Positions 50,694 to 63,600 of a DNA stretch of 64,000 nt are shown here, piece after piece. This stretch comes from Lycium barbarum (taxonomy: Eukaryota > Streptophyta > Magnoliopsida > Solanales > Solanaceae). The translations under genes were made by a program, and so were the position numbers. The notes below the pieces were generated by a model. That model was not told the DNA's origin. It did no database searches and saw only the letters and a program-made list of their open reading frames with translations. Position 1 is the first letter of the stretch; each line of letters opens with the position of its first letter. The stretch spans positions 18,426,336 through 18,490,335 of the forward strand of contig NC_083340.1 in NCBI RefSeq assembly GCF_019175385.1. Reading direction: 5' to 3'.

Positions 50694-50920
50694 ACTATAA
50701 TTCCACAAGTGAGGTCTGGAGAGAGTAAAGTGTACGCATATCTTACCCTTACCTTGGGAGATAGCTATTGTTTTCAATAGATACTTGACTCGAAAGAAAA
50801 GAAAAGGATTTGAAGCATGATATGAAGAAAAATATGACAACAAATAGCAAGATAAAATGTAAATGAAGCATGAGATAATAATACATATTGAAGAAACGAA
50901 ACGACACGATGTTGAAGAAT
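50694..50920 (-). mobile_element. RTE LINE 3' fragment
   Basis: On the plus strand AACACAACATACCCACTATA is followed by GAGGTCTGGAGAGAGTAAAG and GTGTACGCATATC. This is the diverged reverse of the LINE tail. Similarity to 32718 continues through GATATGRARATRAAATA-like DNA, so it is a LINE rather than a SINE. Ends are approximate. Confidence 0.6.
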
Positions 50921-51218
50921 TTTTATTAATATCTCAAAAAAAGAATGGTTGGTAAAACAATTCTAACGTTATAAAATAATTTGGCATCTTTAACATATCA
51001 TTAATTATTCCAATAGCTGGTCATTTGACTTGATTAGCATTAAGTGACCATTATTTTTCCTTAATTCTTAACGTTAATCTTTGGCAATTGAAACATAATT
51101 CATTGTCATTAATCTCCTCTTTATCTATATTAACCCTTGGCCTTTTTATTGACATTAATCTTTTGTCTGTTGGAGCTTCATAGCTATGACAAATGAAGAC
51201 ATCTTTTTCTATATAAAG

Positions 51219-52010
51219 TGTTGATGATATTATAATGACATTACAATTATAATTGAAAAATAAAAATGAAGAAATAAAAATATCTTCGGCTAAGGCGCGC
51301 ATATCTTGCTCTCTTTAAGGAGATTCAAGCCCACTGTAGCAAATCTACCGATCCAGCAGTAATCTTTCTGACTTGTCCCCTCCAGGATACAACAGCCCGA
51401 TCACGTCGTATAACTCAACAAACTCTGGACAAGATGTTGAGTCCAAAGCTCCACAAAAAAAAGAACACCTTCCTTCAACTAATAAACTCTCTTTATTTTC
51501 CTCACTTTTCAAGAACTCTCCAAAGTATATATTTTCTCTACACCCCACAAGTTAAGGATGACTAACTATTTATAGCTAGGAAAATCATCCTTGAATTAAT
51601 TTGATATGAATAGGATAGTAAAGGAGGTAGATAAATGGAAGAATTATTATTTAGAGGTTACAAGAAGAATGTGCATGAATATTGAGTTAATGGAGAATAA
51701 TGACTAGAAGGTTACAAAGGAAATAAAGTGACTATTACTAGCCATCAACGTGTAGGTGTAATGATCAGTGGTTATGAAATTTCAAAGGAACTTATGTCCA
51801 CATTCATCCATTTACTCAAATGAGTAACTAGAGAAATAATGCTTCTAACGTGAAAGGTCAATCCAGCATAATGGACAAGGAAGCAACTGACCCACTTTAA
51901 TAATATTAAAAATGCTCTAAATGTCCTTCAAAGAATGGTCAATGCAGCATAGTGGAAAAGGAAGCAAATGACACACTTTAATAATATTAAAATGCTCTAA
52001 ATGTCCTTCA
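51219..52010 (-). repeat. 3' LTR of the copia element
   Basis: On the element's strand it runs TGAAGGACATTTAGAGC to ATCATCAACA, 792 bases. It includes two tandem units of about 75 bases (GTCAATSCAGCATARTGGAM...) at its start, and colinear matches to 56532-57319. Confidence 0.93.
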
Positions 52011-52567
52011 ATCCCCCACTCATTTTAATATTAATATAAGAGAGTTTACCAGCTGAAGGTAGATTATTATGCGTAATGAATGTGTGCTCTGCATTGAACC
52101 TCCACTTAGTAAAACAATAATCTTTACTCCAGAGCCGTAGTAGTCTCAGACTTGAACTATGACTGCTTAAGGGAAATAAAGAATTATTGCTCACACATAA
52201 TAATCAAGGTGTTGACATGAGCTTTAACAGCCAGCACATTATGGCCTTGTGCTATCCCGATTTTCATGAGTGCTTTTGAGAACGAGCCCAATTCTCATAG
52301 GAAGCGGCCTACTTCCACACTCACATAGGTGAAATCTGTCAAGGATGCTTATGTAATTTAACACCCCACTCATACGAGCTACAGAATTTCATTAAGAATT
52401 TATATACTCAATCTCCACACACTGTTACAGAATAATGCACTTACACCACAGGGAGGGAATAAATAAAATAGTGCATTTTTCTCAACAAGTCATCATATGA
52501 TTCGTTTTTTCCATTGAACCTGGTTATAGGATCTCTAGTCCCCAGGTTGGATTTTCTCATATACGAC

Positions 52568-55500
52568 TCATGAATTTATGGGCTTCAATCCCATTCCCCT
52601 CGATGTGCTCCAGACCTTTTCTCTTGTCAAGGCCTTGGTTAGTGGATCTGCAAGATTATCACAAGATTTAACATAATCAACGTTAATGGTACCACTTGTC
52701 AAATATGATCTCATAGTACTGTGTTTTCTCCTTATAGGTCTGGATTTACCGTTATAATAACGGTTTTGAACTCTACCAATTGTAGCGGTGCTATCACAAT
52801 GAATTAAAATAGGAGGAATTGGTTTTTCAAAATAAGGAATTTGAAATAATAAATCTCTTAACCAATTCGCTTCTTCACTAGCTGAAGCTAAAGCAATTAG
52901 TTCAGCCTCCATGGTAGAGTTAGCAATAATAGTTTGCTTTTTAATTTCCAACAAATAGCACCACCTGCCAACGTAAAAATATAACCAATGGTAGAACAGG
53001 AATCACCAGATAAAGTGTTTCAATCTGCATCAGAAAAGCCTTCAAGTACTGCAGGATATTTTTTATAAAACAAGCCATAGTTTTTTGTACCAACTAAATA
53101 TTTCATAACTCTCGTTATGGCATGCCAATGTTCACTACCCAGCTTGCTTGTAAACCTGCTAAGTACTCCAACTGCATACGCAATATCAGGCCTAGTGCAA
53201 TCAGTCACATATCTCAAACTTCCAATTAAGCTAGCATATTCCTTTTGATTTATCACATCATTTTCACTTTGAACAGGAAACAAGTGAACACTTGAATCAA
53301 AAGGAGTTACAACATGCTTGCAATCAAGAAAGTTATATTTTTTCAAAATTTTCTCAACATAATGTGACTGGTCAAGGAATATTCCATCACATGTTTTAGT
53401 AATTTTTATTCCAAGAATTAAATTTGCTTCACCAAGATCTTTCATGTCAAAATGGCTTCTAAGAATATTTTTAGTTTCACCAATAACATTCATGTTTGAG
53501 CCAAAGATCAATAAATCATCAACATAGAGGCAAACAATAACATGTGAATTATTCCAAGACTTATGATAGGTGCACTTATCACACTCGTTTGTTTTAAAAC
53601 CATTTTCAATCATGCAGGAATCAAATTTCTCATGCCATTGCTTTGGTGCCTGTTTCAAGCCATATAGGGATTTAGTAAGTTTACACACTTTGCTTTCTTG
53701 GCCTGCTTCAATAAAACCTTCGGGTTTTTCCATATAAATTTTCTCATTTAGGTCCCCATTTAAAAAAGTAGTTTTTACATCCATTTGGTGAATATGCAAA
53801 TCAAAAATTGCAGCAATAGCAATTAAAAGCCTTATGGATGTAATTCTAGTTACCGGAGAAAAAGTATCAAAAAATTCTAGGTCTTCTAGTTGTTTACAAC
53901 CTTTAGCAACTAATCTAGCCTTATATTTATCAATAGAGCCATCCGATTTTAACTTTTTTCTAAGGACCCATTTACACCCAATTGTTTTACAACCCAGTGG
54001 TAAATCAATTAACTTTCAAGTTTTATTGGAAATAAGTGATTCCATTTCATCATTTACAGCCTCTTTCCAAAAAATAGCATCATGTGAAGATAAAGCTTCT
54101 TGTAAATTGAGAGGGTCATCTCCAACATTAAAAACATAAAAATCAGGACCAAAATCTTTTTCTACTCTAGCTCTTTTACTTCTTCTTAACTCAAAATCAT
54201 CACTTTCTTTATTTTTCAAAACAGAAGTAGAAGAACTAGGTAGTGATAAAGTATTTTCGTTAGTCTTATGACCCCCACTATTTTTAGAACCAAATGGAAA
54301 CTTATCTTCATGAAAAATAGCATCACCTGATTCTATTATTATATTACCTTCAAGACTAAAAAATCTATAGGCTGTACTATTTGAAGCATAACCAAGAAAA
54401 GCACAAGTAGTAACTTTTTTTACCCAATTTACTTATTTTGAGATCCATTAGCCTTACATAAGCTAGACAACCCCAAACTCTTAGATATCCCAAATTTGGC
54501 TTGTGACCTTTCCACAATTCAAATGGCGTTAATTTTGTCTTTTTATGAGGCACACGATTCAGCACATAACAAACAGTTAAAATAGCTTCACCCCAAAAAT
54601 TTAGAGGTGCACTAGACTCAATAAGCATGACATTAGTCAACTCAACCAAAGTTCTATTTTTTCTCTCCTCTACACCATTAGACGCAGGAGAGTAAGGTGG
54701 AGTAGTTTCATGAATTATTCCCAATGATCTAACAAAAGAATTAAACTCATATTCACGGCCTCTATCATTTCTAATTCTTTTTATTTTTCTACCAAACTGA
54801 TTTTCAACTGCATGGAGATAAATTTTAAAATTTTCAAAAGCATCACTTTTATTTTTCATCAAGAAAACATATGTATACTTGGAAAAATCATCAATAAAAG
54901 TAATAAAATATCTATTTCCTCCACGAGTTAAAATTCCTCCAAGTTCACAAATATCAGTATGAATTAACTCTAATAATTCAGTTTTTCTTTCAATTTGAAA
55001 ATGAGGCCTTTTTGTGATTTTGGCTTTACTACAAGCTTCACATTTTTCAAAATCCTTTTTAATCATTGGGATTAATCCTAAACTACTCATAATTCCCACA
55101 TAACGATTATTAATATGACACAAACGAGCATGCCAAAAATTAGTGAAAGAAAGCATGTAAACAGAATTAGTAACTTTATTCATCTCAACATTCAACTTAA
55201 ACATCCCATCACAAGCATACCCCTTTCCCACAAAAATAGCTTTTTTCACTATTACATATTGATTAGACTCAATAATTTGTTTGAAGCCTGCTTTATTAAG
55301 AAGAAAACTAGACATCAAATTTTTTGTCATGGAAGGAGTATAAAGTACATCTTTTAAAGTTAACACCCTTCCTGAGGTAAAGCTCAACTCGACATCTCCC
55401 TTTCCAAGCACTTGAGTAGTGTGGGAATCACCAAGCATGATGGTTTTGGGCTCCTCAAATGGAGTATACACTTTGAACCAATCTTTGTCAGAGCATACAT

Positions 55501-56515
55501 GACGGTTTGCACCAGAATCAGCCCACCATCTATCAGCATTTTCAACCATATTTATGTCTGTTATCACCGCCACAAGTGGCTCTTCGGTAACGTTCGCCTG
55601 AGGTGTAGGATCACGTTTCCGAAACTTGCAAAATCGAGCAATATGCCCACTCTTGCCACAGACAAAGCATGGTCCTCCATTTTGTGCTTGTTGATTTTGT
55701 GCTTGGTTGTTACCACCATTATTTTTCTTGGGAGGTCTACCATTATTTTTCTTGAATATTTTCTTCTTAGGCTTCATAGAGGTATTTTTGTTAGTATTAG
55801 GAGCAGCATTATTTGAAGTAATTAAATTTACCTTATTTGTGACGGGTTGTAAGTTGCCCTGTTCCGTTTGCAAAAGTGCATCTTGGCCCCTTGCCTCTTC
55901 CTCCATGCGGATTCGCATAATCAACGTCTCAAGAGAGGTTTCCTTTTATTTGTGGCGCATAGTTTTTTGAAATTCCTTCCATGAAGGTGGAAGTTTATCT
56001 ATTATGCCACAAACAACAAGGTTATCTCCAATTTTGATCTCCTCGGATCTAAGCTCTCCAACAATCATTATAAAGTCTTGAGCTTGATCTACCATTGATT
56101 TGTTGTCCACCATTTGAAAACGAAAAAATCTACTAGCAGCATATTTTTTCGCTCCAACCTCCTTGGTATCATATTTACTCTGCAACGCTTTCCAAATTTT
56201 CTTTGCAGTAGAGTAAGTTCTATCATAATAATCATAAAAATTATCTGATAGACAATTAAGTAAATAATACCGACACTTGTATGAATCTTCATCGTACTTT
56301 TCAGTTTTTTCTTGAAGAGAAATAAGTTCTTCATCATTCATGGAAGAGTTGTCTACTTTATTTGGATTCTTCTCAGTTAACACATACGAAACATTGAGAA
56401 GACTTAAGTAGAAAAGTACTTTACCCTTCCATCTCTTAAAATGAGTACCGTTGAACCGAAATGGCTTGTTAAGATCTCCTACTTTGACATCCGCCGTTTT
56501 TTCAATTGTAGCCAT
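52568..56515 (-). pseudogene. copia gag-pol polyprotein, nearly intact
   Basis: Gag starts at 56515 ([14 protein letters not shown]) with the core [13 protein letters not shown]. One TAA at 55946-55948 interrupts an otherwise continuous frame to 54377. Zinc knuckle CFVCGKSGHIARFC near 55660; protease WWADSGANRH near 55520; integrase HARLCH, NDRGREY and NGVEERKNRT. A frameshift near 54400 enters RT, with stops near 54014 and 53018. RT shows MDVKTTFLNGDL and the catalytic YVDDLLIFGS near 53520. RNase H (HCDSTATIG, YNGKSRPIRRKH, NLADPLTK) ends at 52568. At least four to five lesions; all catalytic motifs checked are present. Confidence 0.93.
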
Positions 56516-56531
56516 ATGAATCTCCTTAAAA

Positions 56532-57319
56532 TTGTTGATGATATTACAATGAAATTACAATTGAAAAATAAAAACGAAGAAATAAAAATATCTTCGGCTG
56601 AGGCGCGGATATCTCGCTCTCTTTAAGGAGATTCAAGCCCACTGTAGCAAATCTACCGATCCAGCAGTAATCTTTCTGACTTGTCCCCTTCAGGATACAA
56701 CATCCCGATCACGTCGTATAACTCAACAAACTCTGGACAAGATGTTGAGTCCAAAGCTCCACCAAAAAGAAGAACACCTTCCTTCAACTAATAAACTCTC
56801 TTTATTTTCCTCACTTTTCAAGAACTCTCCAAAGTATATATTTTTCTCTACACCCCACAAGTTAAGGATGACTAACTATTTATAGCTAGAAAAATCATCC
56901 TTGAATTAATTTGATATGAATAGGATAGTAAAGGGGATAGATAAATGGAAGAATTATTATTTAGGGGTTACAAGAAGAATGTGCATGAATATTGAGTTAA
57001 TGGAGAATAATGACTAGGAGGTTACAAAGGAAATAAAGTGACTATTACTAGCCATCAACGTGTAGGAGTAATGACCAGTGATTATGAAGTTTCAAAGGAA
57101 CTTATGTTCACATTCATCCATTTACTCAAATGAGTAGCTAGAGAAATAATGCTTCTAACGTGGAAGGTCAATCCAGCATAGTGGACAAGGAAGCAAATGA
57201 CCCACTTTAATAATATTAAAATGCTCTAAATGTCCTTCAAAGAATGGCCAATGCATCATAGTGGACAAGGAAGCAAATGACACACTTCAATAATATTAAA
57301 ATGCTCTAAATGTCCTTCA
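56532..57319 (-). repeat. 5' LTR of the copia element
   Basis: 788 bases matching 51219-52010 with small indels and scattered substitutions. It carries the promoter for the minus-strand transcript. Confidence 0.93.
56877..56887 (-). promoter_or_regulatory. TATA-like box in the copia 5' LTR
   Basis: On the minus strand CTATAAATAGT lies within the LTR about 360 bases before the gag ATG. The same word is kept in the 3' LTR (about 51567-51577). Confidence 0.5.
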
Positions 57320-57696
57320 TAAAGTCTAGTCTTCTTGTTCTTTAATACGTGAGATCTTAAGATAAAATCTTCTTCTCATATTTGTGTGTGTTGGGTTTTC
57401 TTTAGAATAAATCTTTGTTAAATTTTGACTCCTAATTTTGTATTAAAAGAGCTTGTTGAATCCTGAGAGATACACCCATACCGGGTGAAATATCCTTAAG
57501 AGCAGTGTCTTAATTGACATGCCTCAAGCTTTCAAGGATTCCTACAATATTCGTGGTCATGTATTTTCCGTAAGATTTACAACAATCTTAAGGATATAAA
57601 TACACTATAATTTTACGGAAAATACCTCTTACGTGATGAAGTCCATCCCATTTGGTGGTAATTGGCATGTGCCAATTTAGTTGGCTAAAAATTAAA

Positions 57697-57749
57697 CTTG
57701 GAGCCAAAGGAAAATACTTGGAGCCAAAGACAAATTCTTGGAGCCAAAG
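57697..57749 (+). promoter_or_regulatory. Three tandem CTTGGAGCCAAAG boxes
   Basis: Identical 13-bp boxes start at 57697, 57717 and 57737, exactly 20 bases apart. A palindromic relative CTTGGAGTCCAAG follows at 57802-57814. They lie 75-130 bases upstream of the TATA box. Repeated short U3 boxes control stress-induced copia elements such as Tto1 and Tnt1; a similar role here is inferred. Confidence 0.65.
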
Positions 57750-57824
57750 CAAAATTTGTGGATTACAAATTTTGGTCTTTTTTCATTTTCTTCTTTTTGT
57801 GCTTGGAGTCCAAGTTTGGTCTCC

Positions 57825-57830
57825 TATAAA
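57825..57830 (+). promoter_or_regulatory. TATA box of the decayed copia LTR
   Basis: TATAAA in CTCCTATAAATGGAGAGGC, placed as in plant copia LTR promoters. Transcription would start about 30 bases later. Confidence 0.65.
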
Positions 57831-58270
57831 TGGAGAGGCATTCTTCCATTTGTAAGACACACCAACAAAGAGAGAAAGAAGAGTGAGACATTCACAGATA
57901 GGAAAATAGTCTGTGAGGAAAAATAGAGAGTGTGAGCAATATTGTAGTGAGGTGAAAAATCTTAAAAGAGGGTAATTTCTTTTGAGTGTATAGTGGTCTT
58001 TGGAGTATTTTACTCAGACCTACAAAGTGTAAAATCCTTGCTATAGTGATATCAGTTACTCTTCTCTGCCTATGGTTTTTCCCTTTTGGGTTTTCACGTA
58101 AAAATCTTGTTGTCATTATCGCTCTTTTTTATTCTTATTGATTAACCGTATCGCTGCTACAATATTATTCCGCTATAAATACCGTGAATATTATTTCTGT
58201 GACGGGTTTATTCTCAACATTACGGACGGTACAAAATTTCTACTGACGCTTATATTTTTGTATGACATAA

Positions 58271-60650
58271 TATCAAGAGTACAAGGTATGTGTAATCTAT
58301 TATGATTTTCTTCTGCTCTTGTTATTGTAATCTTATAGTAGCAATATAATTGTGTGCTGAAATCAGCATAGTGAGTTTAAATTGATCGTCCAATTTTCAA
58401 TAAACCTGAGTCTTAAAATATATAGATCTGTAGAGCACTGTATGTGATTGGTAATGGTTAGGGACAAAATCAATAAGCTAGAAATAATAACATGCCTGGT
58501 TTTATACCCAAGTCCAATAGGTTCTTTGTTATTTGTTTGAGCATGGAAGAGTGAATAATTTATTATGACTTAATATTATTCTTGTTAAATAAAATTTGAT
58601 GGATCCTTTGATGAAAAAGGGAATGATAATTAATGTGTTGAATTATTTGGTGTAAGTGATTAAATATGTACGTATAAATCTCCTCTCATCATTTTTTATT
58701 AGACATAGCTGTTAAAGCATACACAGGCTCTTGGAGTTTGATTAATTTCCATTCGGAATGTAGCTGTCCGTGTTCGCTCAATGGAAAAAATTAATATGAG
58801 ACTCGATTATTGCTGATTGACCATTTTATGTCTATGATGCAAGCTTATAATCAGATCTTTCATGGATATAATAAGTATTCTGTGTGTGGCAAATTGAGCC
58901 AACATACCCCTTAATGTAGAAGAAGCTTCGGAGAAATGATAATCCCGCTAAGTAAAATAAAATTTGACTAAGCAAATGATATAATTATTGTGGTTATTTC
59001 TCGATACATCTTGTGGCTGATGTGAGATATTGGGTGTTAGATGACTTTGGTGCTACTAAGAATATTTGTGCTAACATAGTTTTGTGTTCTTCACTCAAGT
59101 TGAAGAAGAAGAATGGTTTATTTATGTTGGTGATTCTAGAACTACTCAAGTTCTTGGAATGAAAAAGTTTTTCTAAAAATCTTAAAACATTAGCGTTAAC
59201 TGAGATGGTACATGTTTCTAATGTTTGAACTAATTTGATTTCTATGAGATTATTAGAAAAAGTGGGGGTGAAAGTTTCATTTAAATTTGATACAGTTGTG
59301 TTAACCGAAAAATAACGTTTTTGTGGGCAAAAAGTATTAGAACCATGATTTATCTGTGTCTAATCATTTTCAAGATGAAAATGCTAGTGCTTGTGTTTAC
59401 ATGATTGTTTCATATAGTTAATGGCAAGTTAGACTTGGATATGTTTAGTTTTTCTTATATAAAAAAATGCAAGTTCAAGTTTCTCTTATTGAAATAGATA
59501 AAGTCGAAATTGCAGAATTTTTTCCTAGATTTATTATTTTGATATTATATTAATGAAGCATTAGTTTATGATTCAAACACAGCTTCAAAAGCTTATCAAA
59601 CCAATTGAATGGTCTCCCTATTCAAATTGTGCAAAGTTATAACAGAATATGTAATATATTAAATCGCCTTGAATAATCTTTATGTGGTGTTAATGATGAA
59701 ATCATTATTTGTTATATGCCTAAATTGTATATGTTATTTGGCTATGCTATTAGTCTGCAATCATTCGAATGATTTTTAAATGTAATAGTTGTGACAGTTA
59801 TACATTTGAACTAAAGATAAGAATATGATGTTCATCATATTGACTCTTCTGTGTTGAACGATTAGTTTAATTAGCCTTAATGGCTCTTATTAAACATGAG
59901 AAAAAAGGTGACTGTTAAATTTTAGTTTGAAAAATTAAATCACCATTTGATGAGTTTTTATGGTCTTCATTATATTCAAATATTACTAGACGTTTTGAGA
60001 TGATAAGATGTTCACTGATTTTCATCTATATATACTTATGTTTAGACTAAAATATTTGAAAGTGTGGGGGTGTCTTATAACGTTATGCTAGTAGGTTTTG
60101 GAAAAATATATATTTGAGAGGTACTATAATTATGGTACTAAATATAGTGAATTATTGGAGTTGATTGGTGATGAGGGTAAGTGGTGAAGAGACCTCTTAG
60201 TGAGTATTCCAATTGGAATAAAGCCAACATCTTTTGTGTCTATACATTGTGGTTGTCAAGCGACAATAATTGTAGTGAAATATAAATTTTTGAATGGCAA
60301 AAATAGACATATTTATTTGAGACATAATGTGTTAAAGCAGCTGCTATGAGATGAAATTAATTATGTAAATTAGGTGAAGTCGGAGGTGAATCTGATCAAT
60401 TCACATACTATAAGAAACATCTAGGGGAACGGATTTTTAAGTCAATTTGAGAAGATCAACAATGATGGTAACCCAACCTATGTGATTAGAGATCTCATGA
60501 ATTAGGTTCATATGGGTAATAACAAGTCATTAGTTGATCAAGTGTGCACTATAAAATTATATCCCTTCCTATGGTGTGTGAATATAGTACAGTTCTACAA
60601 GGCAAAGTGAGGCTGAGTTATAAACTCTTAATCCATTACCATATCCTTTA
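58271..60650 (+). pseudogene. Strongly decayed copia gag-pol
   Basis: There is no long frame, but fragments appear in the right order. Protease-like RYWVLDDFGATKNICAN lies near 59030 and GDSRTTQVLG-like sequence near 59130. A following segment resembles LKTLALTEMVHVSN (59195). An integrase-start-like SWQVRLGYV sits near 59420. RNase H end-like KFLNGKNRHIYLRHNVLKQLL is near 60285. Much of integrase and RT seems deleted, since only about 900 bases separate the last two. Identification rests on order and partial motif matches. Confidence 0.7.
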
Positions 60651-63600
60651 TAGGTGTAGCGGGTCAATATTTTTTTCGATTCGTATTTGCACTTGCCTCA
60701 TTTTAAAAAGGAAAGTGTCTCAGAGAAGTACGGTTGTCAATCGAACCGGAAAAAAGAAAAAATATACCTCTATGTGATGGTGCTCTAAATGGATATTGTT
60801 TAGAGTCGCCACCTAATTTTTAGGAAATTAGGAAAAACCGATTCGAAAAGGGTTCATTTAAAACGGATAAATTTTAAAAGCAACCTAATCTAACCAAAGT
60901 ATAGGTAAGGGTTCTGGTGATCCCCGGGAAAGGTGTTAGGCACCCCGGTATTAATGATCCATAAAATACGATTGACCTACGGGTTCTAATAGTATGCCTT
61001 ATAGATATAAATTATTTTTGATAAAAACTGTTTTTGTTTTAGATTCCCGCAATAAAAAGGTTAGTCATTTACGCAAAATACAACACTTTCAAGAAATAAA
61101 AGTGGTAAAGTTTTGCCCAAAATTGGGCGTTTTGAGTTTCGGACTAGAACACCTAGGTTAAAACCCGAAGGTGTTTAACCTAAGTAGAATACTACGTAAG
61201 CCCACCCAAGTTTAGAAAAAAGTATTTTAGTTTAAATTTTTAAAGAATTTTTATTTTTAGTATAGAAAATAGTTTAAGGCATACTATCATTATCCATATT
61301 TTATATTTTTTAGATTTTTTGCCAATTTTAGTCCAAAAATAGTCCAAGTCCAATTTTTTGCCCAAATGTTCACATGCACGGTCCATAATTATTTTTGTCT
61401 CACATGTCCATAAAATTTGTCAATTCTTTTTGTCCAAAATCACGATTTGCATTTAAAGAATGTCTATTTTTTATCCATAAGGAAGTTTTAGTCTCAAAAA
61501 TTATTTGCACGTTAACCTTTATCAAAAATCAATTTTATAACTTAGAAATGATTTGTGGCAACTCTAAATTCAAGAAATTTTTTAAAAGGGTTCCAATAAA
61601 CACATTTCATCAATTTCGCTAAGTAAATAATACGAGGTAAAGCGGGTTGAGCCTACCAAGCCCAACAGAAATAAATGCAAATTTTAAACTTATCCGCTCC
61701 AAATCTGCTCCAATTGCTCAACCCGTCCATGATTGAGGTTGATTCGATCTAGGAAAGTTAGTGGGCCTCGTTGGGGCCCACCAACGGATTTGGGTGGACA
61801 AGAATCAAATGGATGTACATGATATTAGTATACGTTCACAAGTTAAACTAAGTACAAAATTAAAGAGCTATAATAATTATTACAATGCCAAAAAAATGAA
61901 ATACATCAAATTTGGGCCATGCCCATATGATAATGAATTGTTGAGACAGAACCTAAACAAATAATGATGGCCCAAGTTTTAAAAGTGCGGATAATAGGCC
62001 TAATTACGAATAACAAGTCCAAGCCATCTTCTTCTCAAATTTTCTAAGTGTCAAGTTGTGGTATACATAGTATACCACGGATATTCTTACTAAGATAGAG
62101 AGCAAAACCCACGAAAGGCATACCCTCTATAAACCTCAATATACACCATTTACCCAACACATATAAATCCTCCAATACCAACTTAGATCACACATGAAAT
62201 TTCAAATCTACCCAGTAATCCCACAGTCCCCAAACTCATGTTTTAGCTATTAAGCAAGGCCAAACCAGACAAAAAAAATTTGGACTAATTACAAACACAA
62301 GACAAAAGTGTTACAGATTTATTTAGCAGGCAACAAGAAGGAGAAAGACAAGTAGTTTTAAACAGTGCAAGGATAGACAATGCCAAGCGCAACAAATGTT
62401 TGAAGTTCAGCAATCAACAATGGCATAGTCAAAAGGGGCATGGTTGGTTTTTAAAATGGCAAACAAATGACAACAAGAATGAATGAATAAGGAAAGCATA
62501 GCAATGCAAAATTAAGGGAAAAGCAGGGAAAGACAAAAGGAAAGTCACAATCAACACATCCAAGAACTTAGTTTCTAGTTGTTTTAAGAAAATTAGTAGC
62601 TAAAGAAGGCAGGGTGATGCATTATCCAGTCAAGAATTCATTTTCAGGATCAAGAAGAGACTAAAACCACTGCTAGAAAACATTTCCAACCCATTCACTA
62701 CTCACCTAGGGTCAAAGGGGCAAGTTCTTATTATTCATAGTCGTTTTATGCCAACTTTAGCTTAAACAAGCTTAAATATCAATCAGGTTTAAAGTACATG
62801 TCCCATAGTATCCTTTAAGTTTCTAAACTCTGGTTTAAGTTCAATTATTGGACACACAGGTCTCAATTAGTCTCAAGATCATCTCAGCATATAAGCAGTC
62901 CCATAGAAAACATTGCAGAGCTTTAACATGACAGTTTTAACTTAGTTCATTTCCAAAATTAAACAGATAGATTCAAACACAAATGTAAGATCAAAGCAGG
63001 GTCCTATTAGTTTGTACTTAGTCTTATTCTCAGAACTTAAGCAAACAGGTTCAATACAACTATAGGATCAAACAGGGTCCCATTATGACATAAAGAGTAA
63101 TCAAGGCAGGATTTACAAGTCCATAAGAAAGTAGGAGGGAACATGAAACTATCCTAGGTGTAAACATGTCTGGGTTACAAGCAAGCAAAAAGGGGTGGGA
63201 AATTATATATATGATCCCCAGAAATCCACAAACAAGTTACAAAGTCCAGTACAAATAGGCAGGTGCTACATTTGTTCTTTTAAAGCAGTTTTAGGTTCAG
63301 TTTTAGCACTACATTAGATGTCACAAGTCCTACAAGTCTGAATCAAATCTTTAAGAGACAGTCTAGTCATAACCAATTCTCAGTAACTTAATATGGTCAA
63401 CAATGTAAGCAATAAGCATATTGCAGTCCATATCAAGCATACAGCTAGGAATAATGCATAAAAATGGCTCAATGTTCAAAAGAGGTGGTCAAGAAAAGTT
63501 CATGCTACTTCTCCTAAGTCACAAAATGATGTATTCGAAAGTAGTATAGGCTAACAATGTATAGGGAACAAAAATATTCAAGTTCTAGGATCAAACATAG

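Larger units (their letters stand above)
49139..51213. other. Non-coding stretch with RTE/SINE tails
   Basis: No gene is supported. It holds an RTE/SINE tail on the plus strand (about 49790-49836) and a minus-strand RTE fragment (50694-50920). I see nothing else that can be named. Confidence 0.5.
51219..57319 (-). mobile_element. Full-length Ty1/copia retrotransposon, 6.1 kb
   Basis: A perfect 5-bp duplication TAAAG (51214-51218 and 57320-57324) flanks LTRs 51219-52010 and 56532-57319. Gag-pol is read on the minus strand from 56515 to 52568, with few lesions. A purine-rich AGTGGGGGAT (reverse of 52011-52020) precedes the 3' LTR. No standard tRNA-Met primer site follows the 5' LTR; the gag ATG is only about 16 bases away. 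Confidence 0.95.
57325..58270 (+). repeat. LTR region of a decayed copia element
   Basis: The left limit is not visible. The region holds a 65-bp hairpin (57561-57625), three spaced 13-bp boxes, a TATA box and a leader. It ends just before TATCAAGAG at 58271, which resembles a degenerate tRNA-Met primer site. Related DNA such as AAGAGCAGTGTCTTAATTGACATGCC near 57500 may belong to an older element. Confidence 0.55.

Noticed and set aside
57697..57749. Three evenly spaced identical repeats, CRISPR-like at first sight
   Set aside because: This is plant nuclear DNA, the repeats are 13 bp with 7-bp spacers, and they lie just before a TATA box in an LTR.
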